64,000 bases of DNA from Polaromonas sp. OV174 (GTDB taxonomy: Bacteria; Pseudomonadota; Gammaproteobacteria; Burkholderiales; Burkholderiaceae_C). The notes beneath the pieces are model-generated. The model was not told the DNA's origin and ran no database searches. It was given only the letters and a program-made list of their open reading frames with translations. Shown piece after piece: positions 57,928-64,000 of this stretch (within the stretch, counting starts at the first letter, position 1; every line of letters starts with the position of its first letter). The translations under genes were made by a program, and so were the position numbers. The stretch lies in contig NZ_FOKZ01000005.1 in assembly GCF_900112285.1 (NCBI RefSeq), forward strand, positions 148,628-212,627, read 5' to 3'.

Positions 57928-59553
57928 TCACGCCAGGCTGACCTCCCGACCCGTCAGTCTTTTCGCCAGCGCTTGCGCCAGGCGGTTGACGGCGCCATAA
58001 ATCGAGAGCTGCGGATTGGCGCCTATGCTGGTCGGGAACAGCGAGCCGTCATGAATCGAGAGATTCTCCAGCTGCCAATGCACGCCATCGGGGCGGCTCA
58101 CGCCCTGGCGCTCGCTGCCGGCCAGGCCACAGCCGCCCATCACATGCGCGCTGACGATCCTGGTCAGGTGCGGCTTCATGGGCAGCGCCGCCACCGCCGC
58201 GCGCGCCTGCGCCCACGAGCTGTAGGGCTGGGCCATCTCGTGCAGCGGCATAACCTGCTTGGCGCCGGCGGCAAACTGGATTTCCATCATGGACAGCAGC
58301 GCGCTGCGGCAGCCCTCCAGCACATAGTCGGTCAAGGGGTAGTCCAGCACGGCGGAGTCGTCGGCGCGCAGCCTGACCTGGCCGCCTTGGGACTCATCGT
58401 GAAAGCCGTCGCGCAATAGCGCCAGCAGCGTGTGGTTGTGCGCAAAAGAGCTGAGCAGCTCGTGCTGGCTCTGACCCAGGCCGGGCACGGTGGAGGCAAA
58501 AATCACCGGGTGCAGCGGCGGCGTTTCCAGCTTGTAGCCCATGGGGCCGTCCAGTGCCCGGGTTTGCAGGAAGTGATCTGAGTAAATGCTTTGTGGTGCG
58601 CCGCTCCAGGCCTCCACCTTTTGCGCGAACACACTGGATGACATCACCACCGGGTGCAAAAAGGTTCGGGCGCCCAGCCGGCCATGCGGATCCGGCGCGC
58701 CCGAGCGCAGCAGCAGCGCCGGGGAGTTGATGGCGCCGCCCGCCAGAACATAATGCTTTGCTATTATTTTAATAGCTCGTTGCACTTGTCCTGATTGGGC
58801 CAGAGCCCCATTTGGTTCTATATTTCGACATATCAGCGCAGTCACCTTGCCGTTGGCCAGCTCAAAGCGTTCGGCCCGTGTTTCGGTCAGGAGCTGGGCG
58901 CCCAGCTCCAGCGCCGCGGGAATCGTGGTGATCAGCATGGACTGCTTGGCGTTGGTCGGGCAGCCCAGGCCGCAGGAGCCCAGGTTCCAGCAAGCCTTGA
59001 CGTTGCGCGCCATGACGCCCACGGGAATCCCCAGCTTCTGGGCGCCGCGGCGCAGCAAGTCATTGTTCTCATTAGGCGCGAGCTGCCAGGGCGCGATGTT
59101 CAGGCGCTGCTCGGCCTGCGCGAAAAAAGGCGCGAGAGCGGCCTCGGTGTAGGCGCTCAGGCCAAAGTTGTCCTGCCAGAACTGGAGCGTGCTGGCCGGC
59201 GTGCGAAACGAGCTGGTCCAGTTGACCGTGGTGGAGCCGCCCACGCAGCGGCCCTGCAAGATAGTGATGGCCTTGTCCTGGGTCTTGCGCGCGGCGCTTT
59301 CCTGGTAGAGCGAAGGGTAGGCCTCGGACTCTTTCTGATTGAAGTCGCTGCTGCTTTTCAGCGGTCCTTCTTCCACCATCACCACTTGCAGCCCGGCCTT
59401 GGCCAGCAGTTCGGCGGTAATGCCGGCCCCCGCGCCGCTGCCTATGATGGCCACGTCGCAGCTGATTTTTTCCGGCGCCTGGCCCAGGGCGCCGCCCCAG
59501 ACTTTCCAGCCGCGCCGCAAGCCGTCCCGGATCGGATCCTTCAACTGGCTCAT
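57928..59553 (-). CDS. GMC family oxidoreductase (long-chain alcohol oxidase-like)
   Basis: A 541-aa FAD enzyme. The dinucleotide motif VAIIGSGAGAGITAELLA is near residue 35, the GMC block GRCVGGSTTVNWTSSFR follows, a Cys cluster CWNLGSCGLGCPTNAKQS is near residue 190, and the C-terminal HVMGGCGLAG and NPQLSIYGAVNRLAQAL are typical. The Cys motif resembles long-chain alcohol oxidases and the large subunit of Tat-exported sugar dehydrogenases. An in-frame copy of the dispersed repeat adds about 20 residues (GALAQSGQVQRAIKIIA) before the conserved YVLAGGAINSP. It overlaps the small partner gene by four bases, which suggests a two-subunit enzyme. Confidence 0.9.
   Translation of the reverse strand: MSQLKDPIRDGLRRGWKVWGGALGQAPEKISCDVAIIGSGAGAGITAELLAKAGLQVVMVEEGPLKSSSDFNQKESEAYPSLYQESAARKTQDKAITILQGRCVGGSTTVNWTSSFRTPASTLQFWQDNFGLSAYTEAALAPFFAQAEQRLNIAPWQLAPNENNDLLRRGAQKLGIPVGVMARNVKACWNLGSCGLGCPTNAKQSMLITTIPAALELGAQLLTETRAERFELANGKVTALICRNIEPNGALAQSGQVQRAIKIIAKHYVLAGGAINSPALLLRSGAPDPHGRLGARTFLHPVVMSSSVFAQKVEAWSGAPQSIYSDHFLQTRALDGPMGYKLETPPLHPVIFASTVPGLGQSQHELLSSFAHNHTLLALLRDGFHDESQGGQVRLRADDSAVLDYPLTDYVLEGCRSALLSMMEIQFAAGAKQVMPLHEMAQPYSSWAQARAAVAALPMKPHLTRIVSAHVMGGCGLAGSERQGVSRPDGVHWQLENLSIHDGSLFPTSIGANPQLSIYGAVNRLAQALAKRLTGREVSLA
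58760..58821 (+). repeat. Dispersed repeat family, full copy inside the GMC oxidoreductase gene
   Basis: Starts with the 17-base core GCTATTATTTTAATAGC, then TTGCACTTGTCC, GATTGGGCCAGAGCC and TTTGGTTCTAT. On the coding strand it encodes EPNGALAQSGQVQRAIKIIA with no stop and no frameshift. The insert lies in a surface hairpin before the AGGA motif of the FAD fold. Confidence 0.88.
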
Positions 59554-60056
59554 AGCTGGAGCGGGCCGGGATAGCCCAGCAAGGGCCAGCTTGCCGGATC
59601 GGAAAAATAAGCGCCGGTGCTGATGTCATGCAAGGCAGCATAGGCCTGCTGGCGCAAGGCCAGGGTCGACAGGCGCATGCCCTGCAGCGCTTGCTGGATC
59701 TCGGCGATTGATGCCTTGGGCCAGGGCTTATCGAGGCCGGCCAGCGCGTGGCGGCCCGGCGTGCTGGCCAGCAGGGACAGCAATTGCGACAACTCAGCTT
59801 GCGCATGCGACGGCAGCGCCCGCACCAAGACATCAATCCGGCTGAGCAGCCCATTGATCGCCGTCTGGCGTGGCCCGTCCTGCGCCGGCAGGCTTTGCGC
59901 CAGCACCGCCTGGCCGACGGCCGCAAACACTTCACGGCCGACCGGCGTCAAGGCGCCGGCCCGCCAGCCCGGCTGCAGCCATGCCGCCGGGCCGCCGGCA
60001 AGCAGCAGCACGGCCGCCGATGCAGCGCCTAGCGCGAGCAGGGTTCTTCTTTGCAT
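59550..60056 (-). CDS. Gluconate 2-dehydrogenase subunit 3-like protein with Tat-type signal
   Basis: A 168-aa protein that begins MQRRTLLALGAASAAVLLLAG, a twin-arginine-like signal, and ends overlapping the GMC start. The family of small subunits (subunit 3) supports export and stability of GMC-type periplasmic dehydrogenases, and the pair order small-large is conserved. The pattern GREVFAAVGQAVLAQSLP and the ending SDPASWPLLGYPGP match. The ATG at 60056 is taken as start as it puts the Arg pair at residues 3-4. A cytochrome subunit is not found nearby, so electron acceptance is open. Confidence 0.82.
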   Translation of the reverse strand: MQRRTLLALGAASAAVLLLAGGPAAWLQPGWRAGALTPVGREVFAAVGQAVLAQSLPAQDGPRQTAINGLLSRIDVLVRALPSHAQAELSQLLSLLASTPGRHALAGLDKPWPKASIAEIQQALQGMRLSTLALRQQAYAALHDISTGAYFSDPASWPLLGYPGPLQL

Positions 60057-60123
60057 CTTTGCAGTTTCGCATGGGTCCCGGTATTTCGATAGGGCGCCAT
60101 ACCTAGATAAACTCCGGGTTTGT

Positions 60124-60870
60124 ATGGACCCCTCCACCAACAAAATTCACCTCGCGCTCCAGGCCGTTTCGCAGCTGCGCCAGCAATGGGCCAACGATCC
60201 GGCGCTGGCGCAGGCCAGCCTGGAGGTCAAACGTTTTCAGGCCCGCCGCTTTCAGGCCAGCTACGCCGACCTGTTGCACAGCCCGCGCTACAAAACCGCT
60301 ACCGCCTTCTTCCTGCATGAGCTGTACAGCGACCAGGACTACGCCGAGCGCGACCAGCAGTTCGCACGTATTGCCAACACCATCGCCAAGCTTTTTCCGC
60401 AAGCCGTCGTCAGCACGGCGGCGGCACTGGCCGAGGTGCATGCGCTGACGGAGCAACTTGACGATCTGCTGGCACGGCAGTGGCTGGCCGACAAGTCCGC
60501 ATCAACGCGAAGCAGCGAATGCGCCCGCTACATCCGCTGCTGGCGCCGCGTCGGAGATCTGGCGGCGCGACGGCGGCAACTCGAGGTGGTGCTGCAGCTG
60601 GGCCATGAACTGGACCGCCTGACGCGCACCCGGGGCTTGCGTACCCTGCTCAAGCTGATGCGTCGACCGGCCGCAGCTGCCGGCCTGGACACGCTGCAGC
60701 ATTTCCTGGAAGCCGGCTTTGACGCCTTCGCCGAGATGCGCGGCGCGGACGAGTTCCTGAGCTTGATCAAGCAGCGCGAATCGGAATGGATTCGCGCGCT
60801 GTTTGACGACGAGGCCGTCGCCTGCGAGACCCGAATAAAGCATTTGCTCGCGGCCAACGCGCCGCATTAG
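60124..60870 (+). CDS. Conserved hypothetical protein with FFLHELY motif, 248 aa
   Basis: An all-helical protein without signal or membrane segments. The recognisable stretch is FQARRFQASYADLLHSPRYKTATAFFLHELYSDQDYAERDQQFARI, the FFLxELY motif present in a family of unknown function in Proteobacteria. A C-terminal part with HELDRLTRTRGLRTLLKLMRRPA and RESEWIRALFDDE follows. ATG at 60124 is the first Met of the conserved part. It reads away from the GMC pair, just upstream of fadD, from which it is separated by 58 bases, so co-transcription with fadD is possible. Confidence 0.85.
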   Translation: MDPSTNKIHLALQAVSQLRQQWANDPALAQASLEVKRFQARRFQASYADLLHSPRYKTATAFFLHELYSDQDYAERDQQFARIANTIAKLFPQAVVSTAAALAEVHALTEQLDDLLARQWLADKSASTRSSECARYIRCWRRVGDLAARRRQLEVVLQLGHELDRLTRTRGLRTLLKLMRRPAAAAGLDTLQHFLEAGFDAFAEMRGADEFLSLIKQRESEWIRALFDDEAVACETRIKHLLAANAPH

Positions 60871-60928
60871 GACAAGCCCGCTATCGCTTGGCCAGCCAGA
60901 CTCTCACAATGAGCCACAAGGAGTTTGT

Positions 60929-62614
60929 ATGAACAAGCCTTGGCTCAAGAGTTACCCGGATGGCGTGGCACACGAGATAGACCCGGAACAATTCCGCTCG
61001 CTCAATCAGCTGCTCGAAGACTCCTTCAAGAAAAACGCGAGCAAACCGTTCTCGGTCTGCATGGACCGCTGGATGTCCTACGGACAGCTGGACGACTTGT
61101 CGGCGGCCCTGGCTGCCTGGCTGCAATGCCTGGGCCTGGCACCCGACGCGCGGGTCGCCATCATGCTGCCCAACGTGCCACAGTTCGCCGTCACCATGGC
61201 GGCGATTTTGCGTGCCGGCTATACCTGCGTGAACATCAATCCGCTCTATACCGCGCGCGAACTGGAGCACCAGCTCAAGGACTCGGGGGCGACCACCATG
61301 GTGATCCTGGAGAACTTCGCGGCCACGCTGGCCGAAGTGATAGAGCGCACGCCGGTTCAGCATGTGGTGATGGCCTCCATGGGGGATTTGCTCGGCTTTG
61401 CCTATGGCCGCTGGATCACCTTCGCCGTCAGGCATCTGGTCAAACTGGTGCCCGCCTACCAGTTGCCCTTGAGCCAGGGCCGCACCGTCACTTCGTTCAA
61501 GCACGCCATTGCGCAGGGCCGCCGCCTTGGCCTCAAGCCAGCGTCCAGCACGCTGGACTCCATCGCTTTTCTGCAATACACGGGCGGCACCACGGGACTG
61601 TCCAAAGGCGCCGTGCTCACGCACCGAAATATCGTCGCCGCCATTTTGCAAGCCGAGGCCTGGTTCACCCCTGCGCTCAAGCGGGTCGGCGATGTCAGCA
61701 AGACCAACAATATCGCGGCCTTGCCGCTGTATCACATCTTCGCGCTGACGCTCTGCCTGCTGGTCATACGCTGGGGCGCCCATCTGACGCTGGTGCCCAA
61801 CCCACGCGACGTCGGCAAGTTCATCGAGGTGCTGAAGAAACGGCCTTTTCACATGTTGCCTGCGGTCAACACCCTGTTCAACACCTTGCTGCAGCATCCG
61901 CAGTTCAAAGGCATTGACTTCTCCAGTCTGTGCGTCTCGCAAGCCGGCGGCATGGCGGCCTCAGAGGGCACCGCCAGGCACTGGCTGCAGGTCACCGGCT
62001 GCCCCATGATTGAAGGCTGGGGCATGAGCGAAACCTGCGCCATAGGCACCAACAACCCGGTGACCAATAAGGAGTTCACGGGCAGCATAGGCTTGCCGCT
62101 CCCCGGCATTGAAGTCGCCATCAAGGATGACGATGGTCAGTCCCTGGCGCTAGACCAGGCCGGTGAGATCTGTATCAAGGGCCCGCAGGTGATGACGGGC
62201 TATTACCGCCAGCCAGCGGAAACCGAGAAAGCCTTTACCCACGACGGCTTCATGCGAACCGGTGACATCGGCCTGATGGATGAGCGCGGCTACACAAAAA
62301 TCATTGACCGCAAAAAGGACATGATCATTGTGTCGGGCTTCAATGTCTTTCCCAATGAGCTCGAAAACGTCATTTCCCTGTGCCCCGGCGTGGTTGAATG
62401 TGCTGCTATCGGCATTGCCGACGAGAAGCAAGGTGAAGCCATCAAGGTCTTTGTGGTGAAAAGTGATCCGACACTGACCGAAGATGAGCTCCATAGCTAT
62501 TGCAAGCAACATTTCACGGGCTACAAACGCCCCAAACATATTGAGTTTCGCGATGATCTACCCAAAACCAATGTCGGAAAAATCCTCAGGCGCGAACTGC
62601 GCCAGCCTGGCTAA
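60929..62614 (+). CDS. fadD: Long-chain-fatty-acid--CoA ligase
   Basis: Activates long-chain fatty acids for beta-oxidation. The 561-aa protein has the ATP motif LQYTGGTTGLSKGAVLTHRN, the GWGMSETC adenylate motif, the FACS signature around DRKKDMIIVSGFNVFPNELE and the C-terminal GKILRRELR. Length and sequence match FadD rather than the medium-chain ligase in the leucine cluster. The ATG at 60929 follows AAGGAG at 6 bases spacing. The next gene, an MBL hydrolase, begins 25 bases after its stop, so they form an operon. Confidence 0.94.
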   Translation: MNKPWLKSYPDGVAHEIDPEQFRSLNQLLEDSFKKNASKPFSVCMDRWMSYGQLDDLSAALAAWLQCLGLAPDARVAIMLPNVPQFAVTMAAILRAGYTCVNINPLYTARELEHQLKDSGATTMVILENFAATLAEVIERTPVQHVVMASMGDLLGFAYGRWITFAVRHLVKLVPAYQLPLSQGRTVTSFKHAIAQGRRLGLKPASSTLDSIAFLQYTGGTTGLSKGAVLTHRNIVAAILQAEAWFTPALKRVGDVSKTNNIAALPLYHIFALTLCLLVIRWGAHLTLVPNPRDVGKFIEVLKKRPFHMLPAVNTLFNTLLQHPQFKGIDFSSLCVSQAGGMAASEGTARHWLQVTGCPMIEGWGMSETCAIGTNNPVTNKEFTGSIGLPLPGIEVAIKDDDGQSLALDQAGEICIKGPQVMTGYYRQPAETEKAFTHDGFMRTGDIGLMDERGYTKIIDRKKDMIIVSGFNVFPNELENVISLCPGVVECAAIGIADEKQGEAIKVFVVKSDPTLTEDELHSYCKQHFTGYKRPKHIEFRDDLPKTNVGKILRRELRQPG

Positions 62615-62638
62615 AGACATGCTCGCCATGGCTTGCCG

Positions 62639-63559
62639 ATGAACACGCTTGACCTACCCCCAGGGCTGCAGGTTCTTGAACGCGGCTGGCTATCTTCGAA
62701 CAATATTTTGTTCACCGGCGGCGAGAAAAGCCTGCTGATTGACAGCGGCTACTGTACCCACGCCGAACAGACGGTGTCATTACTGGAGCTGGCTCTGGGT
62801 GATCGCCCCTTGGACCTTCTCCTCAACACCCATCTGCACAGTGACCACTGCGGCGGCAATGCGGCCCTGCAAGCCCAATACCCGGATCTGCAGACATGGG
62901 TACCCCCCGGCCATGCGCAACAGGTCGAGCAATGGGATGCTGTGGCACTGACTTATGTGCCTACCGGACAGCTGTGTCCTCGATTCAAATTCGATCAAAT
63001 CCTCAAGCCGGGCACGCAGATGCGATTCGGTACTTGCGATTGGCAAATCCATGCCGCCGCCGGTCACGATCCTCATTCCGTGGTTTTCTTCGAACCGGCC
63101 AGCAAAACACTCATTTCAGCGGATGCCTTGTGGGAGAACGGCTTTGGCGTGGTGTTTCCGGAGCTTGAAGGAGATCATGCTTTTGCCGAGGTCGCAGCGA
63201 CCCTGGACATGATTGAGGGCCTGGCGCCGAAAGTTGTGATTCCCGGTCATGGTCGAATCTTTGCTTACAGCCCAGCGGTTTTGACGATTGCGCGCCAGCG
63301 TCTGGATGCCTTTGTCAATCATCCACTCAAGCATGCACGCCATGCCGTGAAGGTACTGCTCAAGTTCAAATTACTCGAAGTACAAAGGCAGTCATGGGAC
63401 GGGTTTACCCAATGGGCGATGGCCACGCCGTACTTGATGCAAATCAGGGCGCGGTTTTTCGCGGATGCGCCGCTGCGCCCCTGGATAGAGCAACTCTGCG
63501 CCGAGCTGGTGGCCGCCGGCGTCGCCAAGCGGGAAGGGCGCGACCTTCTGAATGCCTGA
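62639..63559 (+). CDS. MBL-fold metallo-hydrolase, second copy
   Basis: A 306-aa hydrolase with the zinc motif LLLNTHLHSDHCGGNAAL (HxHxDH), the next His in IHAAAGHDPHSVV, the bridging Asp in LISADALWENGF, and the final His in VVIPGHGRIF. A C-terminal helical region follows. It is a different subgroup from the LiuR-linked MBL protein. It follows fadD in one operon, which hints at an ester or thioester substrate from lipid metabolism, unproven. The ATG at 62639 is preferred over a TTG six bases earlier; no strong ribosome binding site is seen. Confidence 0.88.
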   Translation: MNTLDLPPGLQVLERGWLSSNNILFTGGEKSLLIDSGYCTHAEQTVSLLELALGDRPLDLLLNTHLHSDHCGGNAALQAQYPDLQTWVPPGHAQQVEQWDAVALTYVPTGQLCPRFKFDQILKPGTQMRFGTCDWQIHAAAGHDPHSVVFFEPASKTLISADALWENGFGVVFPELEGDHAFAEVAATLDMIEGLAPKVVIPGHGRIFAYSPAVLTIARQRLDAFVNHPLKHARHAVKVLLKFKLLEVQRQSWDGFTQWAMATPYLMQIRARFFADAPLRPWIEQLCAELVAAGVAKREGRDLLNA

Positions 63560-63622
63560 GCCGCCCAGAGTCCGATCGAGCGGCCTAGCGCCCGGGGATC
63601 GTTATTTGAAAATGCCAGCCAC

Positions 63623-63651
63623 AAAAAAGCCCGCATGGCAGGCCTGCGGGC
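63623..63651 (-). terminator. Second terminator of the rRNA operon
   Basis: GCCCGCA (63629-63635) pairs with TGCGGGC (63645-63651), and on the minus strand the stem is followed by six T. It probably also slows plus-strand transcripts from the MBL gene, though the plus side has no T run. Confidence 0.75.
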
Positions 63652-63687
63652 GGTTCTGAAGGGACTCAAGCCAAAGTGAATCGGCCA

Positions 63688-63723
63688 AAGAAAAAGCCCA
63701 GTCAATCACTTGATCAACTGGGC
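63688..63723 (-). terminator. First terminator of the rRNA operon
   Basis: GCCCAGT (63696-63702) pairs with ACTGGGC (63717-63723), with partial pairing further in the loop. A T-rich run follows on the minus strand. It is 16 bases past the 5S 3' end. Confidence 0.8.
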
Positions 63724-63739
63724 GTTTCTTGCTGTAAGA

Positions 63740-63853
63740 GCCTGACGATGTCCTACTTTCACACGGGAATCCGCACTATCATCGGCGCTAAGTCGTTTCA
63801 CTGTCCTGTTCGGGATGGGAAGGAGTGGTACCAACTTGCTATGGTCATCAGGC
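63740..63853 (-). rRNA. rrf: 5S ribosomal RNA
   Basis: On the minus strand the sequence starts GCCTGATGACCATAGCAAG and ends CATCGTCAGGC, so the two ends pair as in 5S rRNA. The conserved loop with CCCATCCCGAACAGG and the final GTAGGACATCGTC segment are as expected for betaproteobacteria. About 114 bases; the exact ends may differ by one or two. The operon reads leftward, with 23S beyond the right edge. Confidence 0.95.
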
Positions 63854-64000
63854 ATAACTTTTTGACGGGTTGTCGCTAGGACAACCTATCGAATTCATAG
63901 AGCAAATCAGCTTTAATTTAGATTATTGCACAGCCCGAACTTAAGTTCTGGGCGGCGTCTTTTGAATGCGTCAACTTGGCATAACAACCCTGAGCAATCC
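63854..64000 (-). other. 23S-5S spacer of the rRNA operon
   Basis: These 147 bases have no reading frame and fit the transcribed spacer between 23S and 5S rRNA. A GC-rich hairpin GGTTGTCCTAGCGACAACC is seen close to the 5S gene on the minus strand, probably an RNase processing stem. I cannot place the 23S 3' end with certainty inside the window. Confidence 0.6.

Overview
The window is GC-rich and gene-dense. Its gene content (complete liu leucine pathway with a MerR-type LiuR regulator, AceK, class-specific dispersed repeats, HPPD plus phenylalanine hydroxylase) suggests a betaproteobacterium of the Burkholderiales, most likely family Comamonadaceae and Polaromonas- or Rhodoferax-like. I recognise no prophage, integrase, transposase gene or CRISPR array. 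Most of the window reads on the minus strand. The window starts inside an unusually large UvrA and ends in the 23S-5S spacer of an rRNA operon.

Layout. 1-8.5 kb: a tandem-duplicated UvrA (about 1,895 codons visible, four ABC ATPase modules, C-terminus off the left edge), two small hypothetical genes and an MHS-type transporter. 8.8-20.4 kb: a kappa-GST-like isomerase, a YbaK-DUF1289 fusion, then half of the leucine/isovalerate pathway (HMG-CoA lyase, hydroxyacid dehydrogenase, biotin carboxylase MCC-alpha, a DUF4126 membrane protein, methylglutaconyl-CoA hydratase, MCC-beta, acyl-CoA synthetase) with a divergent AraC regulator. 20.6-34.5 kb: patatin lipoprotein, HAD phosphatase, YchJ, small lipoprotein, rhodanese, acyl-CoA dehydrogenase, SDR, PNPOx-like protein, thiolase, AceK, carbonic anhydrase, isovaleryl-CoA dehydrogenase, thioesterase, LiuR, and a divergent MBL hydrolase. 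Two near-identical palindromes flank liuR and are strong LiuR operators. 34.6-39.8 kb: a three-gene signalling block (HTH-REC regulator, multi-PAS kinase, single-domain REC). 39.9-49.5 kb: housekeeping genes (YgjP peptidase, PlsC, GmhB, GlyS, GlyQ, Lnt, CorC, GNAT). 49.7-52.4 kb: an Lrp/AsnC regulator divergent from hppD-phhA. 52.4-56.9 kb: a BarA-like hybrid kinase overlapping a REC-cyclase gene. 56.9-63.6 kb: a lipase-like hydrolase, a GMC oxidoreductase with its small Tat-type partner, an FFLHELY-type protein, FadD and a second MBL hydrolase. 63.6-64 kb: rRNA operon terminators, 5S rRNA and spacer.

How the genes work together. The liu genes convert isovaleryl-CoA to acetyl-CoA and acetoacetate; thiolase handles acetoacetyl-CoA. 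Carbonic anhydrase could supply bicarbonate to the biotin carboxylase, and AceK would steer the acetyl-CoA produced toward the glyoxylate bypass. The hppD-phhA pair starts phenylalanine/tyrosine breakdown.

The most unusual signals are (1) the double UvrA; (2) a dispersed short AT-rich repeat family found between genes and also inside three protein-coding genes in the same reading frame, with one copy providing a ribosome binding site and start codon; (3) a second GC-rich repeat family placed just after stop codons; (4) a REC-cyclase whose conserved catalytic Asn/Arg positions are replaced; and (5) a 52-bp near-perfect hairpin beside the GMC gene. All gene functions are assigned by reading the translated sequence; no database search was run.
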